Positions 51,520 through 58,744 of a stretch of 59,453 nt of DNA are shown here, piece by piece. The notes under the pieces are model-generated. The model did no database searches and was not told the DNA's origin. It worked only from the letters and a program-made list of their open reading frames with translations. How positions within the stretch are numbered: position 1 is the stretch's first letter; each line of letters starts with the position of its first letter. Position numbers and translations under genes: made by a program. The DNA comes from an uncultured Collinsella sp. (GTDB lineage: Bacteria; Actinomycetota; Coriobacteriia; Coriobacteriales; Coriobacteriaceae): assembly GCA_900544645.1 (NCBI GenBank), contig UQWG01000007.1:1-59453 (forward strand). Reading direction: 5' to 3'.

Positions 51520-52617
51520 ATGTCCTCGACCTTTGGCAACGTCTTGCACTTAAGCATCTTCGGCCAGTCGCACTCCCCCGCTATCGGCTGCTCGCTCGAT
51601 GGCATTCCGGCAGGTATCGCCGTGGACCAGGAGCAGCTGCAGGCCTTCCTGGACCGTCGCGCCCCCGGTCGCGACGAGACCGCGACCAAACGTCGCGAGG
51701 CCGACGCCGCGCATATCATCGCCGGTGTGGTTGATGGACATACCACCGGCGCACCCCTCGCCGCGATTATCGAGAACACCAACACGCGCTCCAAGGATTA
51801 CTCCGAGCTGCGCCGCAAGCCCCGTCCGGGACATGCGGACTTCCCTGCGCGCTTGAAGTACCACAACATGCACGACGTCGCGGGCGGTGGGCACTTCTCC
51901 GGCCGCCTAACGGCTCCCCTATGCATCGCCGGCGGCATCGCGCTGCAGGCGCTCGAGGCCCGTGGCATCAAGGTCATGGCGCACGTCGCGCAGATCGGCG
52001 GCATCTCCGACCTGCCCATGGACGACATGGTCTATCGCGCGGCCGACCGCAAGGCGATCCTTACGAACGATCTGCCCTGCATCGACGCCGCCGCTGCCGG
52101 TCGCATGCGCGAGGAAATTCTGGCCGCGCGCGATGAACTCGACAGCATCGGCGGCATCGTGGAGTGCGGCATCTATGGGCTTCCCGCGGGCATTGGTGAC
52201 CCCATGTTCGACGGCATCGAGAACCGCATCGCGCAGATCGCGTTTGGCATTCCCGCCGTAAAGGGCGTGGAGTTTGGCATGGGCTTTGCCGTGGCCGCCA
52301 TGCGCGGCAGCGAGAACAACGACCCGTATCGCGTTGATGCCGAGACCGGCGAGATTGCGGTCGAGTCCAACAACGCCGGCGGCATCCTGGGCGGCATCTC
52401 CACCGGCGCGCCCGTCATGTGGCGTATGGCCGTAAAGCCGACGCCCTCAATTGGCCGCGAGCAGCAGACCGTAGACATGGACACCATGGAAAACGCCCAA
52501 CTCTCGGTCCACGGTCGTCACGATCCCTGCATCGTCCCCCGAGCCGTCCCCGTTGCCGAAGCAGCAGGTGCCCTCGCGATTTGGGACGCCCTCCTAGAGG
52601 ACGCCGCCCAGCTCTAA
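51520..52617 (+). CDS. aroC: Chorismate synthase
   Basis: Flavin-dependent 1,4-elimination giving chorismate, the branch point for Phe, Tyr, Trp and folate. It has 365 residues with FGQSHSPAIGCSLDGIPAGI, RRKPRPGHADFPARLKY, RLTAPLCIAGGIALQALEA and NNAGGILGGISTGAPVMWR. The ATG at 51520 follows GAGGAGG in the end of aroA. The gene is followed by a small GGGGGCC/GGCCCCC hairpin (52626-52645) and a large palindrome before pheA. Confidence 0.97.
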   Translation: MSSTFGNVLHLSIFGQSHSPAIGCSLDGIPAGIAVDQEQLQAFLDRRAPGRDETATKRREADAAHIIAGVVDGHTTGAPLAAIIENTNTRSKDYSELRRKPRPGHADFPARLKYHNMHDVAGGGHFSGRLTAPLCIAGGIALQALEARGIKVMAHVAQIGGISDLPMDDMVYRAADRKAILTNDLPCIDAAAAGRMREEILAARDELDSIGGIVECGIYGLPAGIGDPMFDGIENRIAQIAFGIPAVKGVEFGMGFAVAAMRGSENNDPYRVDAETGEIAVESNNAGGILGGISTGAPVMWRMAVKPTPSIGREQQTVDMDTMENAQLSVHGRHDPCIVPRAVPVAEAAGALAIWDALLEDAAQL

Positions 52618-52625
52618 AAATCTCT

Positions 52626-52645
52626 GGGGGCCAACTCCGGCCCCC
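52626..52645 (+). other. Small GC hairpin after aroC
   Basis: GGGGGCC and GGCCCCC pair around a six-base loop, eight bases after the aroC stop. No T-run follows, so it is not a clear terminator; it may protect the aroC 3' end. Confidence 0.5.
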
Positions 52646-52656
52646 ACGCCCACCCA

Positions 52657-52732
52657 GTGATTTTTCTCGGACGGGGATTAAAAAATCATTGTGTACCTAA
52701 TGATTTTTTAATCCCCGTCCGAGAAAAATCAC
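52657..52732. repeat. Perfect 34-bp inverted repeat (palindromic element) between aroC and pheA
   Basis: Bases 52657-52690 are exactly repeated in reverse complement at 52699-52732, with an eight-base GTGTACCT loop. The arm contains CTCGGACGGGGATTAAAAAA. There is no T-run after it and no open frame inside. The length, perfection and position inside an operon suggest a dispersed palindromic repeat (REP-like) that folds into a long RNA hairpin in the aro transcript. Confidence 0.9.
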
Positions 52733-52753
52733 CGACACGTGAAAGGGGTCCCT

Positions 52754-53899
52754 ATGGACCTTGCTGACATCCGCCAGGCCATCGATGGCATCGACACCAC
52801 GCTCCTCAACAGCTTTGTCGAGCGCATGGACATTGCCACCGAGGTAGCCAAGTCAAAAATCGAGATGGGCAAGGCCGTCTTCGACCCCGCCCGTGAGCGC
52901 TCCAAGCTCAACAACCTCGCCAGCCGCTCGCCCGAGCGCTACGAGGCGCAGACCATCACCCTGTTCCGTCTCCTCATGAGCATGAGCAAGGCCGAGCAGC
53001 AGCGCTACATCAACGAGCTCAAGGGCATCACGGTGTCGCAAAAGGCCCATGCCACGGCCGCAGCCTTTGACACACCCTTCCCCCAGACGGCCACCGTCGC
53101 CTGCCAGGGCGTGGAAGGTGCCTATAGCCAGATCGCCGCGTGCAAACTCTTCGACGTGCCCGACATCGCGTTTTTCGAGACCTTCGAAGGCGTTATGCGC
53201 GCTGTGCGCGACGGCTTCTGCGAGTTTGGCGTGCTGCCCATCGAGAACTCCACCGCCGGCTCGGTCAACGCCGTCTACGACCTGCTCGCACAGTTCGACT
53301 TCCATATCGTGCGCTCGCTGCGCCTCAAGATCGATCACAACCTGCTCGTCAAACCCGGCACCAAGCTCGCGGACATACGCGAGGTCTACAGCCACGGTCA
53401 AGCCATCGCGCAGTGCGCTAGCTTTATCGAGGCGCACGGCCTGCACGCTACCAAGTACCCCAACACGGCCATGTCGGCCGAGATGGTCGCCAGCTCCGAG
53501 CGCACCGATGTTGCCGCCATCGCATCGCGCAGCTGCGCGGCACTCTATGGCCTGGAGGTGCTGGAGCCCAACATCCAGGACTCGGACAACAACTACACGC
53601 GCTTTGTCGTCATCAGCCGCGAGCCGCGCGTCTACCCCGGCGCTAATCGCACCTCGCTCATGATCACCACGGCCAACGAGCCGGGCGCCCTCTATCGCGT
53701 GCTCGAGCGCTTCTACGCACTCAACATCAACCTGATCAAGCTCGAGAGCCGCCCCATCCCCGGCCGCGACTTTGAGTTTATGTTCTACTTTGATCTGGAC
53801 TGCCCCTTTGGCAGCAAGGCCCTCGATGACCTGCTCGATTCCATCGACGACGTGTGCGAGAGCTTCACCTACTTTGGCAGCTACACGGAGGTGCTCTAG
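52754..53899 (+). CDS. pheA: Bifunctional chorismate mutase / prephenate dehydratase (P-protein)
   Basis: Makes phenylpyruvate from chorismate by two steps. It has 381 residues: chorismate mutase at about 1-85 (MDLADIRQAIDGIDTTLLNS, with ERMDIATEVAKSK), prephenate dehydratase at about 100-280 (VACQGVEGAYSQIAA, FGVLPIENSTAGSVNAVYDL, DNNYTRFVVISREP), and a C-terminal ACT domain (NEPGALYRVLERFYALNINL with KLESRPIPG) that binds Phe for feedback inhibition. The ATG at 52754 lies five bases after AAAGGGG; a start five codons earlier lies before this site. Confidence 0.96.
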   Translation: MDLADIRQAIDGIDTTLLNSFVERMDIATEVAKSKIEMGKAVFDPARERSKLNNLASRSPERYEAQTITLFRLLMSMSKAEQQRYINELKGITVSQKAHATAAAFDTPFPQTATVACQGVEGAYSQIAACKLFDVPDIAFFETFEGVMRAVRDGFCEFGVLPIENSTAGSVNAVYDLLAQFDFHIVRSLRLKIDHNLLVKPGTKLADIREVYSHGQAIAQCASFIEAHGLHATKYPNTAMSAEMVASSERTDVAAIASRSCAALYGLEVLEPNIQDSDNNYTRFVVISREPRVYPGANRTSLMITTANEPGALYRVLERFYALNINLIKLESRPIPGRDFEFMFYFDLDCPFGSKALDDLLDSIDDVCESFTYFGSYTEVL

Positions 53900-55150
53900 A
53901 TGACCGATACCGCCGCAACCCGTCCCTACGGCGTGCTGGGCCGTGTGCTGGGCCACAGCTACACCCCGACCATCTACAAAGAGCTCGCTGGGCTTGAGTA
54001 CGTGCGATTTGAGCGCGAGCCCGAGGATCTTGAGGCTTTTATGACGGGTAACGAATGGGAAGGCACCAACGTTACCATCCCCTACAAACGCGCCGTCATG
54101 GAATACCTGGACGAGCTGAGCCCGCTCGCCGAGCGCATGGGCAACGTCAACACCATCACGCGCCTGCCCGACGGCCGCCTGCGCGGCGACAACACCGACT
54201 ACTTTGGTTTTCAGTGCCTGGTCGAGGAGCTGGGGGTTGAGGTTACCGGCAAGAAGGTTCTCGTGCTCGGAGCCACCGGCGGCGCCGGCACCACGGCAAG
54301 TATGGTGCTGGGAGATCTGGGCGCCATCGTTGTGCCCGTGGGCCGCACGAGCGAGGTCAACTACGGCAACATCGCGCAGCAGTCCGACGTCGCCCTGCTC
54401 GTCAACTGCACGCCCGCCGGCATGTTCCCCCACTGCCCCGACGCTCCCTGCACGCTCGAGGGCCTCAATGCGCTCGAGGGCGTCATCGACATTGTCTACA
54501 ACCCCGCTCGCACGGGCCTGATGCTCGAAGCCGAACGCCGCGGCATCCCCTGCATCGGTGGCCTGCTCATGCTCGTGGCACAGGCGGCACAGGCCGTCGA
54601 GCGCTATACCGGCCAGGCCACCCCGCGCGAGCGCATCCTGGGCGTAACGGAGCGCCTGTCGCGCCGCGAACAGAACATCGCGCTGATCGGCATGCCGGGC
54701 TCGGGCAAGACCCGCGTGGGTGAGCAGATTGCCCTGCTCACGGGTCGCGAGCACATCGACTTGGATTACGCGCTCGAGGAGCGTCTGGGCATGCCCTGTG
54801 CCGACTTTATCGTCGAGCGCGGCGAGGTGGCCTTCCGTGAGCAGGAGACGGCGGCTCTGTCCGACATCTCCAAGCGCAGCGGCCTGGTGCTCTCAACCGG
54901 CGGCGGCGTGGTCACGCGTGACGAGAACTATCCGCTGCTGCACCAGAACAGCCAAATCGTGATGCTCAACCGCAAGCTCGACGAGCTAGCCCACAAGGGA
55001 CGCCCCATCACCGCCCGCGACGGTATCGACAAGCTAGCCGAGCAGCGCATGCCGCGCTACCGCGCCTGGGCCGACTACATCATCGACTCACGCGACTGCG
55101 CCGCCAACACCGCCCAAGCCCTCCTCGACACCCTCCCACCCGCTCTCTAA
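53900..55150 (+). CDS. Fused shikimate dehydrogenase and shikimate kinase
   Basis: Single 416-residue protein covering two steps, AroE and AroK. The N-terminal dehydrogenase (about 1-255) has GHSYTPTIYKELAGLEYV, the catalytic Lys in NVTIPYKRAVME, GDNTDYFGFQ, the NADP loop VLVLGATGGAGTTAS and CIGGLLMLVAQAAQA. The kinase (about 258-416) has the P-loop ALIGMPGSGKTRVGEQ, the shikimate-binding IDLDYALEERLGM, FREQETAAL and STGGGVV. No stop or frameshift lies at the junction, so the fusion is real. The ATG directly follows the pheA stop. Confidence 0.96.
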   Translation: MTDTAATRPYGVLGRVLGHSYTPTIYKELAGLEYVRFEREPEDLEAFMTGNEWEGTNVTIPYKRAVMEYLDELSPLAERMGNVNTITRLPDGRLRGDNTDYFGFQCLVEELGVEVTGKKVLVLGATGGAGTTASMVLGDLGAIVVPVGRTSEVNYGNIAQQSDVALLVNCTPAGMFPHCPDAPCTLEGLNALEGVIDIVYNPARTGLMLEAERRGIPCIGGLLMLVAQAAQAVERYTGQATPRERILGVTERLSRREQNIALIGMPGSGKTRVGEQIALLTGREHIDLDYALEERLGMPCADFIVERGEVAFREQETAALSDISKRSGLVLSTGGGVVTRDENYPLLHQNSQIVMLNRKLDELAHKGRPITARDGIDKLAEQRMPRYRAWADYIIDSRDCAANTAQALLDTLPPAL

Positions 55151-55152
55151 CC

Positions 55153-55193
55153 AAAACCACCACAAAGGGGACAGACACCTTTGTGGTGGTTTT
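55153..55193. repeat. 16-bp inverted repeat with GGGGACAGACACC centre
   Basis: AAAACCACCACAAAGG (55153-55168) is exactly repeated in reverse complement at 55178-55193, around a nine-base GGACAGACA loop. It lies between the aroE-aroK fusion and aroQ. The right arm ends in TTTT, so it could also act as an intrinsic terminator. The shape is REP-like. Confidence 0.8.
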
Positions 55194-55214
55194 CCATTCG
55201 CAAAGGAAGCAACC

Positions 55215-55652
55215 ATGAAAGCACTCGTCATCAACGGCCCCAACCTCAACATGCTCGGCATTCGCGAGCCGGGCATCTATGGCAGCGACAACTACGACCG
55301 CTTAGTGCAGATCTGCCAGGAAGCTGGCGCCGCACAGGGCTTCGACGAGGTCGAGGTTTTCCAGTCCAACCACGAGGGCAGCATCGTCGACAAGATCCAG
55401 GAGGCCTACGGCAAGGTCGACGGCATCGTCATCAACCCGGCCGCCTACACGCACACAAGCGTGGCCATCCTGGACGCGCTCAAAGCCGTCGCCATCCCGG
55501 CTGTGGAGGTCCACATTAGCGCAGTCGAGACCCGCGAAGACTTCCGCCAGGTGAGCTACGCCCGTCTGGCCTGCTTCGCCACCATCACCGGAGAGGGCCT
55601 CCAAGGCTACGCCCACGCGTTGGAGCTGCTGAAAGAGCATCTCGAAAAGTAA
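55215..55652 (+). CDS. aroQ: Type II 3-dehydroquinate dehydratase
   Basis: Dehydrates 3-dehydroquinate to 3-dehydroshikimate; dodecameric type II enzyme. It has 145 residues. Active-site segments are VINGPNLNMLGIREPGIYG (catalytic Tyr region), EVFQSNHEGSIVDKI, INPAAYTHTSVAILDAL (His) and VEVHISAVETREDFR. It supplies the step missing from the rest of the operon, so the pathway to chorismate is complete. The ATG at 55215 has AAAGGAAG upstream. No clear plus-strand terminator follows except the hairpin at 55715-55747. Confidence 0.97.
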   Translation: MKALVINGPNLNMLGIREPGIYGSDNYDRLVQICQEAGAAQGFDEVEVFQSNHEGSIVDKIQEAYGKVDGIVINPAAYTHTSVAILDALKAVAIPAVEVHISAVETREDFRQVSYARLACFATITGEGLQGYAHALELLKEHLEK

Positions 55653-55714
55653 AATGCCAACCCCAACAAACAGCAGCGGCTTGCTCGCGCTCGGCTCCAG
55701 CAACACACAAGATG

Positions 55715-55747
55715 AAAAAAGCCCAGACCACCAAGCGGTCCGGGCTT
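55715..55747 (-). terminator. Intrinsic terminator after tRNA-Arg(TCT)
   Basis: Minus-strand stem AAGCCCGGACC with GGTCTGGGCTT (one wobble) and a seven-base loop, followed by a T-run. On the plus strand the same hairpin lies 62 bases after aroQ and could also stop that transcript. Confidence 0.85.
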
Positions 55748-55756
55748 AATAAACGA

Positions 55757-55833
55757 TGGTGCTCCATGGCGGATTCGAACCGTCGACCTTGGGATTAGAA
55801 GTCCCCTGCTCTATCCAACTGAGCTAATGGAGC
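55757..55833 (-). tRNA. tRNA-Arg (anticodon TCT)
   Basis: A 77-base cloverleaf with encoded CCA. Acceptor GCTCCAT/ATGGAGC, D stem GCTC/GAGC, anticodon loop CTTCTAA between GGGGA and TCCCA (outer pair mismatched), and T arm GACGG-TTCGAAT-CCGCC with a mismatched pair. Anticodon TCT reads AGA and AGG. A TATAAT upstream (55878-55883) may be its -10, without a good -35. Confidence 0.95.
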
Positions 55834-55885
55834 AAATAACCGCACGCCCAGCCAAACAATTCGGCCAAGCGCAAGTAATTATAAC

Positions 55886-56653
55886 CTAGTTGAACTGCTC
55901 GCGATACGCCTTGCAGACCTCACTGACCGGGCCGTCCATGCGAAGGTCACCCTTCTCAATCCAAACGGCACGCTGGCAGATGCGCTCAACCTGCTCCATG
56001 GAGTGCGAAACGAACAGAACCGTCACGTCGCCGCTCTGGATAAAGTGCTGGATGCGGGCCTCGCACTTCTGCTGGAAGAACACATCACCGACGGACAGCG
56101 TCTCGTCAACGATCAGAATATCGGGCTCGGTAATCGTCGCGATTGCAAAGGCGATACGCGCCACCATGCCCGAGGAGAAGTTCTTAAGCGGCATATCGAC
56201 AAAGTTCTGAAGCTCAGCGAACTCAATAATGCCGTCAAAGTTGGCGTCGATGAACTCCTTGGTATAGCCGAGCAGGGCGCCGTTCAGATAGATGTTCTCG
56301 CGGGCGGTCAGCTCGGGGTCAAAGCCGGCACCAAGCTCAATCAGCGGCGCAATGTTACCGTGCACCTTAACGCTGCCCTCGCTAGGCTCAAGCACACCGG
56401 CGATAATCTTGAGCATCGTAGACTTGCCGGAGCCATTGGTGCCGACCAGACCCACGACCTCGCCACGATGAATATCAAACGAGATATGCTTAAGCGCCCT
56501 AAACTCCTCAAAGAACAACTCATGCTTGGCAAGCTTGATGAAGTACTCCTTGAGGTTGGTCAGCGACTCGGACGCCATGTTAAAGATCATGGTGACGTCG
56601 TCGACCTCGACAGCCAGAGGCTGCTCGCTGTAATCAACAACAGATTCAGTCAT
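55886..56653 (-). CDS. ABC transporter ATP-binding protein for surface polysaccharide export (Wzt/TagH type)
   Basis: ATPase subunit of an exporter for a lipid-linked glycan or teichoic-acid-like polymer. It has 255 residues. Walker A is VGLVGTNGSGKSTML, the signature is LKNFSSGMVARIAFAIA, Walker B is PDILIVDETLSVGD, and LFVSHSMEQVERIC is the switch His. The insertion typical of this class, ELGAGFDPELTARENIYLN, is present. There is no extended C-terminal glycan-binding domain, so it resembles the short Wzt or TagH core. The ATG at 56653 lies seven bases after AGGAG, and the permease gene ends 11 bases upstream. Confidence 0.94.
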   Translation of the reverse strand: MTESVVDYSEQPLAVEVDDVTMIFNMASESLTNLKEYFIKLAKHELFFEEFRALKHISFDIHRGEVVGLVGTNGSGKSTMLKIIAGVLEPSEGSVKVHGNIAPLIELGAGFDPELTARENIYLNGALLGYTKEFIDANFDGIIEFAELQNFVDMPLKNFSSGMVARIAFAIATITEPDILIVDETLSVGDVFFQQKCEARIQHFIQSGDVTVLFVSHSMEQVERICQRAVWIEKGDLRMDGPVSEVCKAYREQFN

Positions 56654-56664
56654 CACAGCACTCC

Positions 56665-57510
56665 TTAGATGTAGAGGATAAATTTGCGCTCGGACTTATG
56701 GAACACGGTATAGCCAATAATAAGCGCAAGAACCGCCCAAGCGACGCACATACCAAACGTCATAAGCGAGGGCGTAGTCTGGAACAGGAAGATATCGCGC
56801 ATAAACTGCAGGTAGTTGAACATGGGGTTCGCATACATCAAGATACGCACGAGATGCGGCATTTGCGCAATATAGTCAGTCGTCCAGAAGATGGGCGTAA
56901 TGTAAGTCCATGCCGTAATGACGACGCTCCACAGATGCATAACGTCGCGGAAGAAGACCGTAAGGGCAGAGAGCATCATGCCCAGGCCCATGCAGAAGCA
57001 CATAAGCAGCAGCAGGCAAACCGGCAGCAGAATCAGGTGCCAAGAAGGCATAACGCGGAACCACAGCATGACGATGGCGACGGCGACCAGCGAGAAGGCA
57101 AAGTTGACCAGCGAGAAGAGCACCTTCTGCACCGGGAAAACCCAGCGGTGCACCTTAACCTTCTTGAGCAGAGGGGCAGCGCCCACGATCGACGTCAGGG
57201 CCTGGTTAGTAGACTCAGACATGACGGCAAAGGTAATGTTACCCACGATCAAGTACAGCGGGTACATCTCGGGCGTCATTGAGCCATTGCGGCCCTGGCC
57301 AAAAATCGTCGAGAACACGATGGCCATGACGATCATCATCAGCAGCGGGTTGAGCACCGACCATGCGACGCCCAGAACGCTACGGCGATACTTGATCTTA
57401 AAATCCTTGGTAACCAGCTGACGAAGGATAAACGCGTCCTTCTCAAATTCGTTCTTAGCAAACGTCGCAGGCAGACTGCGAGTTTCTTGTTGCTTTGTCT
57501 GATCCGACAC
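56665..57510 (-). CDS. ABC transporter permease for surface polysaccharide export (Wzm/TagG type)
   Basis: Membrane subunit of the exporter encoded with the adjacent ATPase. It has 281 residues and six predicted membrane helices. The N-terminal cytoplasmic segment holds the coupling region LVTKDFKIKYRRSVLGVAWS, then LNPLLMMIVMAIVFSTIFG. Later segments are FFRDVMHLWSVVITAWTYIT and PMFNYLQFMRDIFL. The start is GTG at 57510, eight bases after AGGAG; the longer open frame upstream is not hydrophobic or conserved-looking. A TATACT (57550-57555) is a likely -10. Confidence 0.93.
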   Translation of the reverse strand: MSDQTKQQETRSLPATFAKNEFEKDAFILRQLVTKDFKIKYRRSVLGVAWSVLNPLLMMIVMAIVFSTIFGQGRNGSMTPEMYPLYLIVGNITFAVMSESTNQALTSIVGAAPLLKKVKVHRWVFPVQKVLFSLVNFAFSLVAVAIVMLWFRVMPSWHLILLPVCLLLLMCFCMGLGMMLSALTVFFRDVMHLWSVVITAWTYITPIFWTTDYIAQMPHLVRILMYANPMFNYLQFMRDIFLFQTTPSLMTFGMCVAWAVLALIIGYTVFHKSERKFILYI

Positions 57511-57549
57511 GGATGCAACTCCTTTACTCGTAATCGTTGACAAACGAAC

Positions 57550-57555
57550 AGTATA
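57550..57555 (-). promoter_or_regulatory. -10 element of the ABC exporter pair
   Basis: Minus-strand TATACT about 40 bases before the permease GTG. No convincing -35 is seen. The 160-base divergent region also carries a plus-strand TATACT for the glycosyltransferase. Confidence 0.4.
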
Positions 57556-57634
57556 GACCCGACGGCCATGCAAACGATTCGCGCAACAAAACTGGAGAAC
57601 TAACCCACATCTTAGGATGCCAGGCCCAAACGGC

Positions 57635-57640
57635 TATACT
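57635..57640 (+). promoter_or_regulatory. -10 element of the GT2 gene
   Basis: TATACT 31 bases before the GTG, with only a weak TTAGGA at the -35 position. The predicted leader is about 24 bases and contains the AAGGAG ribosome binding site. Confidence 0.4.
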
Positions 57641-57670
57641 TTCTAGGATTGAATGTATAAGGAGCATTAA

Positions 57671-58642
57671 GTGAATTCTGAATCCATCGCCGTCATCATC
57701 CCTTGCTACAACGAAGCGCTCACGATCGGCAAAGTCATCGATGACTTTCACCGCGAGCTTCCGCAGGCGACGGTCTATGTCTATGACAACAACTCGTCGG
57801 ACGATACCTCACGCATTGCCACCGAGCACGGCGCCACAGTCCGCTTTGAGCCCCGTCAGGGAAAGGGCAACGTGTGCCGCCAGATGTTTCGCGATATCGA
57901 CGCCGATTGCTACCTGATGGTCGACGGAGACGACACCTACCCCGCCGAGGCGGCCAAGGCCCTCTGCGAGCCCATCCTTAACGGCACGGCCGACATGACC
58001 GTAGGCGATCGCCTTTCCAACGGCACCTACGCCGAGGAGAACAAGCGTGCCTTCCACGGCTTTGGCAATAATCTGGTCCGCGCCATGATCAAGTGGATCT
58101 ATGGCTACAGCTTCGATGATGTCATGACCGGCTACCGCGCCATGAGCCGTCCGTTCGTTAAAACCTTCCCTGTGCTTTCCGAGGGCTTCCAGATCGAAAC
58201 CGAGCTCTCGATCCACGCCGTCGACCACCGCTGGCGCATCAAAGACGTGCCCATCGAGTACCGCGACCGTCCGGAAGGCTCCGAGTCCAAGCTCAATACC
58301 GTGAGCGACGGCATTAAAGTCGTTGCGATGATCGGCACGCTGTTCAAGGACTACCGCCCGCTGAAGTTCTTCAGCCTCGTCGCGCTTCTATTCGCGATTA
58401 TCGGCCTGGTTTTGGGCATTCCTATCTTTGTTGAGTACTTTCAGACCGGCCTGGTCCCGCGTTTCCCCACTGCCATGCTTGCTGCATCGTTTATGTTCCT
58501 CTGTGGTCTGAGCCTTGCAACCGGATTCATCCTGGATTCTGTGGCAAAGGTCGAAAAAAAGCAGTGGGAGGTCAACGTGTACAGCAAATACGCCTACGAT
58601 GACCAGCCCGGCAAGTCCGCCACCGAGACAAGCGAGAGGTAG
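57671..58642 (+). CDS. GT2-family glycosyltransferase, DPM1/polyprenyl-phosphate type
   Basis: Predicted to move a sugar from a nucleotide donor to a polyprenyl phosphate or glycan acceptor. It has 323 residues. The GT-A domain has AVIIPCYNEALTIGKVIDDF, YVYDNNSSDDTSRIA, the metal motif LMVDGDDTYPAEAA, and MTGYRAMSRPFVKTFPVLSE. Two C-terminal membrane helices follow (about 238-262 and 274-298). The start is GTG at 57671 with AAGGAG upstream. It diverges from the ABC exporter and ends facing the rhamnose gene. Its exact sugar cannot be deduced. Confidence 0.92.
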   Translation: MNSESIAVIIPCYNEALTIGKVIDDFHRELPQATVYVYDNNSSDDTSRIATEHGATVRFEPRQGKGNVCRQMFRDIDADCYLMVDGDDTYPAEAAKALCEPILNGTADMTVGDRLSNGTYAEENKRAFHGFGNNLVRAMIKWIYGYSFDDVMTGYRAMSRPFVKTFPVLSEGFQIETELSIHAVDHRWRIKDVPIEYRDRPEGSESKLNTVSDGIKVVAMIGTLFKDYRPLKFFSLVALLFAIIGLVLGIPIFVEYFQTGLVPRFPTAMLAASFMFLCGLSLATGFILDSVAKVEKKQWEVNVYSKYAYDDQPGKSATETSER

Positions 58643-58692
58643 ATCTTCCGCAGAATACTATTGGCACCACTGCGCAGATAGCCACCAACAAG

Positions 58693-58722
58693 AAAAGCCA
58701 CCGTTAACAAGCGGCGGCTTTT
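58693..58722. terminator. Bidirectional terminator between the GT2 and rmlD genes
   Basis: AAAAGCC.CCG pairs with CGG.GGCTTTT around an eight-base loop (one mismatch). T-runs occur on both strands, suiting two converging genes. Confidence 0.8.
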
Positions 58723-58744
58723 GCTCTCGAAAAGTTAATAGCGG

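Noticed and set aside
52853..54754. A 633-codon open frame on the minus strand opposite pheA and the aroE-aroK fusion
   Set aside because: It overlaps two proteins with intact catalytic motifs and has composition typical of an antisense shadow.
55757..55833. tRNA-Arg(TCT) considered as an integration site
   Set aside because: No integrase lies nearby and no repeat of the tRNA 3' end is seen in the flanks or at the other tRNA-Arg gene.
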